This document shows, in pieces, positions 62,459 to 64,000 of a stretch of 64,000 nt of DNA (the first letter of the stretch is position 1; each line of letters begins with the position of its first letter). The position numbers and the translations under genes are program-made. The stretch covers positions 32,054,001 to 32,118,000 of the forward strand of contig OY540810.1 of NCBI GenBank assembly GCA_961205875.1. The letters are read 5' to 3'. Source of the DNA: Sialis fuliginosa (Eukaryota; Arthropoda; Insecta; Megaloptera; Sialidae). The notes under the pieces are model-generated. The model was not told the origin of the DNA. It made no database searches and saw only the letters and a program-made list of their open reading frames with translations.

Positions 62459-63087
62459 TTAGGCCCTCCGCACACGGTGCGACTGTTTTGCAACGAGAAT
62501 CGCAAACCAGTTGCGGAAGCGACTATTTTACAACTGGTTTGCAATCGATTTAAGTCCTCGCTCCGCACACGAGCGCGACTGAATCTTGATCAGTCGACAG
62601 TTTTATGGGAATTGCCGTGATAAAAAAAGCGATTTTTTAAAGTTTTTAAGTTTTTTTGACTTTTGGCAACATGTCAAGCATTCTTGAATAGCCAGGAAGG
62701 TTATAATTGTATAGAACTTCATGTTATTCCACCTCCTCGACGAATTTAATGTTTATTAACTGATCATTTATTCTGAATGAACTAACTAAGTAGGTAATTA
62801 TTAATAGGAATAATGATAACTAACTAATAATTTTAATAAGAAACAAATAATAATATTATTATAATTATAAAGCTAAAATATCATGCAACCACGCAACTGA
62901 AACCGAACTTCGACCTGCAAGCACAGTTGCACGAAACCGATGGAAACTGATTGCAAATCAGTTTTGTTTCGGTCGCACCGTGTGCGGAGGGCCATTACGT
63001 TACACGTGCAAAGTCACCAAACGGTTGTTTACGCAACTGGTTTGCAATTCTCGTTGCAAAACGGTTGTTCCGTGTGCGGAGGGCCTT
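62459..63087. repeat. Foldback repeat, GC-rich ~55-bp ends
   Basis: TTAGGCCCTCCGCACACGG at the left and CCGTGTGCGGAGGGCCTTA at the right, continuing ttgcaacgagaatcgcaaac / gtttgcaattctcgttgcaa. Two further internal copies of ccgcacacg lie at 62571 and 62977. The open frame crossing the right end is not a gene. Confidence 0.82.
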
Positions 63088-63200
63088 AGAATTTGCCATA
63101 GATGTGCACAAAAAAAATCATGAGTGTATGTTGCCGTTAAAGCAGGTACAATATTGGTCGAATTTCGACCATAGGCGATACTAGTTTTTTTTTAAAATTA

Positions 63201-63498
63201 GTACGCGCACACTACTGACTTTTAGTTGGACAGTTCTTGCAATTGTCATGGAGATATATGGAACTGGGCACACTTACCGATTAAAAATCGGTCAACTAAA
63301 TAGTCAAAATGGCTGACCGATTCCCATTTGATTAAAAGTCGGATAGCTATCGGTTAGCTGGCAATCAGTAATCAGTATGGCGTGTTATGTGTGTGCTCTC
63401 ATCAACAACAAAACTGATTAATTAATTGCAGCTTGAACACCATGAAGCTATCGACAGACTATCGGCCAGTTAAAAAACTGTAGTGTGCACGGGCTCCT
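63201..63498. repeat. Foldback repeat
   Basis: Left gcgcacactactgactttta and complement of the right gtgcacactacagtttttta, followed by pairing tcggtt/gccgatag blocks. Non-coding. Confidence 0.65.
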
Positions 63499-64000
63499 AA
63501 AAAGATTTAGGATCAGAAATAAAAGAGATACATAATTTTAAGTAGATTTAGAAGAATAATAATAATTGAACTTTTTATATTTATTTAAATAAATATTTCT
63601 ATTATTAAATATTTATATATTATATTTTTTATATTGTGACGTATATACATTTGTACATATCAGACATTTATTTTATATACATGCCAATTATTTAAAAAAT
63701 ATAGCTAGAACACTTTATTGCGATTCCTACTTACGGCTATCGATTTTTGTAAATTTCATCCATTTTCTAAAATTTTCATTTGTCTTTATTTTTATGCGTT
63801 CTATTTTCTTAAAAGCTTTTTAATGTATAAGTTATTACTTTTGATAAATTAAATTATAAATATATATATTATGAAAATTCAACATAGAAAGTAAGCAAGA
63901 AATTAAATTTTAGTATGGTATTGATTAAAAAATACGTATATTGCAAGTTTTGTGAAATATATAAAATAAAATGTATTATGTTCTTTTATGAACGTAATAT
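63499..64000. other. A/T-rich DNA at the window end
   Basis: Nothing recognised. Confidence 0.4.

Noticed and set aside
62951-63184. 77-codon frame
   Set aside because: Crosses the right end of a foldback repeat; composition reflects the repeat.
44165-64000. Search for further Calx exons (CBD1/CBD2, N-terminal helices)
   Set aside because: No minus-strand frame resembles these conserved domains; they must lie beyond the window.
1-64000. CRISPR arrays, rRNA, tRNA, bacterial-type operons
   Set aside because: No regularly spaced repeats, no rRNA cores and no cloverleaf I could support; gene structure is eukaryotic.

Overview
The window is AT-rich animal DNA, almost certainly from an insect. 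It has spliced genes with GT-AG introns, and the best protein matches are an insect-type catalase and a Calx-type Na+/Ca2+ exchanger. There is a large load of small DNA transposons (hAT, Tc1/mariner/pogo, piggyBac-like) and a CR1/jockey-like LINE. I cannot fix the order. There is no bacterial-style operon, CRISPR array, rRNA or recognisable tRNA.

Layout. 1-6290: mainly repeats upstream of, or in the first intron of, catalase. 6291-9783 (+): eight coding exons of catalase, in frame throughout and complete except for a short N-terminal exon I could not find. 9784-15602: convergent intergenic space and 3' UTRs with one mariner-type MITE. 15603-44164 (-): the last six coding exons of a Na+/Ca2+ exchanger (Calx/NCX), covering the end of the second Ca2+-binding domain, the rest of the cytoplasmic loop and the C-terminal membrane domain. 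Its introns grow from about 0.1 kb to 17 kb. 44165-64000: the start of a further intron of at least 19.8 kb. The 5' exons (N-terminal membrane half, CBD1 and most of CBD2) lie beyond the window.

The two genes are convergent and have unrelated jobs: catalase removes H2O2 in peroxisomes, and the exchanger moves Ca2+ across the plasma membrane. Nothing in the sequence shows co-regulation.

Most of what can be read in the non-coding DNA is mobile. About ten hAT-type elements still show recognisable 8-bp target duplications, and several mariner/pogo-like elements sit in TA dinucleotides. Some insertions are nested in others and can be resolved almost to the base: a three-layer nest at 18896-19695, two insertions in a repeat at 25618-26560, and a hAT inside a 1.9-kb foldback that fills a Calx intron. 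The most interesting non-coding signal is a hammerhead-ribozyme-like sequence at the tip of an inverted repeat (30343-30485, minus strand), with a decayed relative at 50578-50715. Long perfect or near-perfect palindromes (21202-21390, 24391-24482) and an isolated CpG-rich patch with a palindromic NRF-1-type site (50003-50014) also deserve a look.
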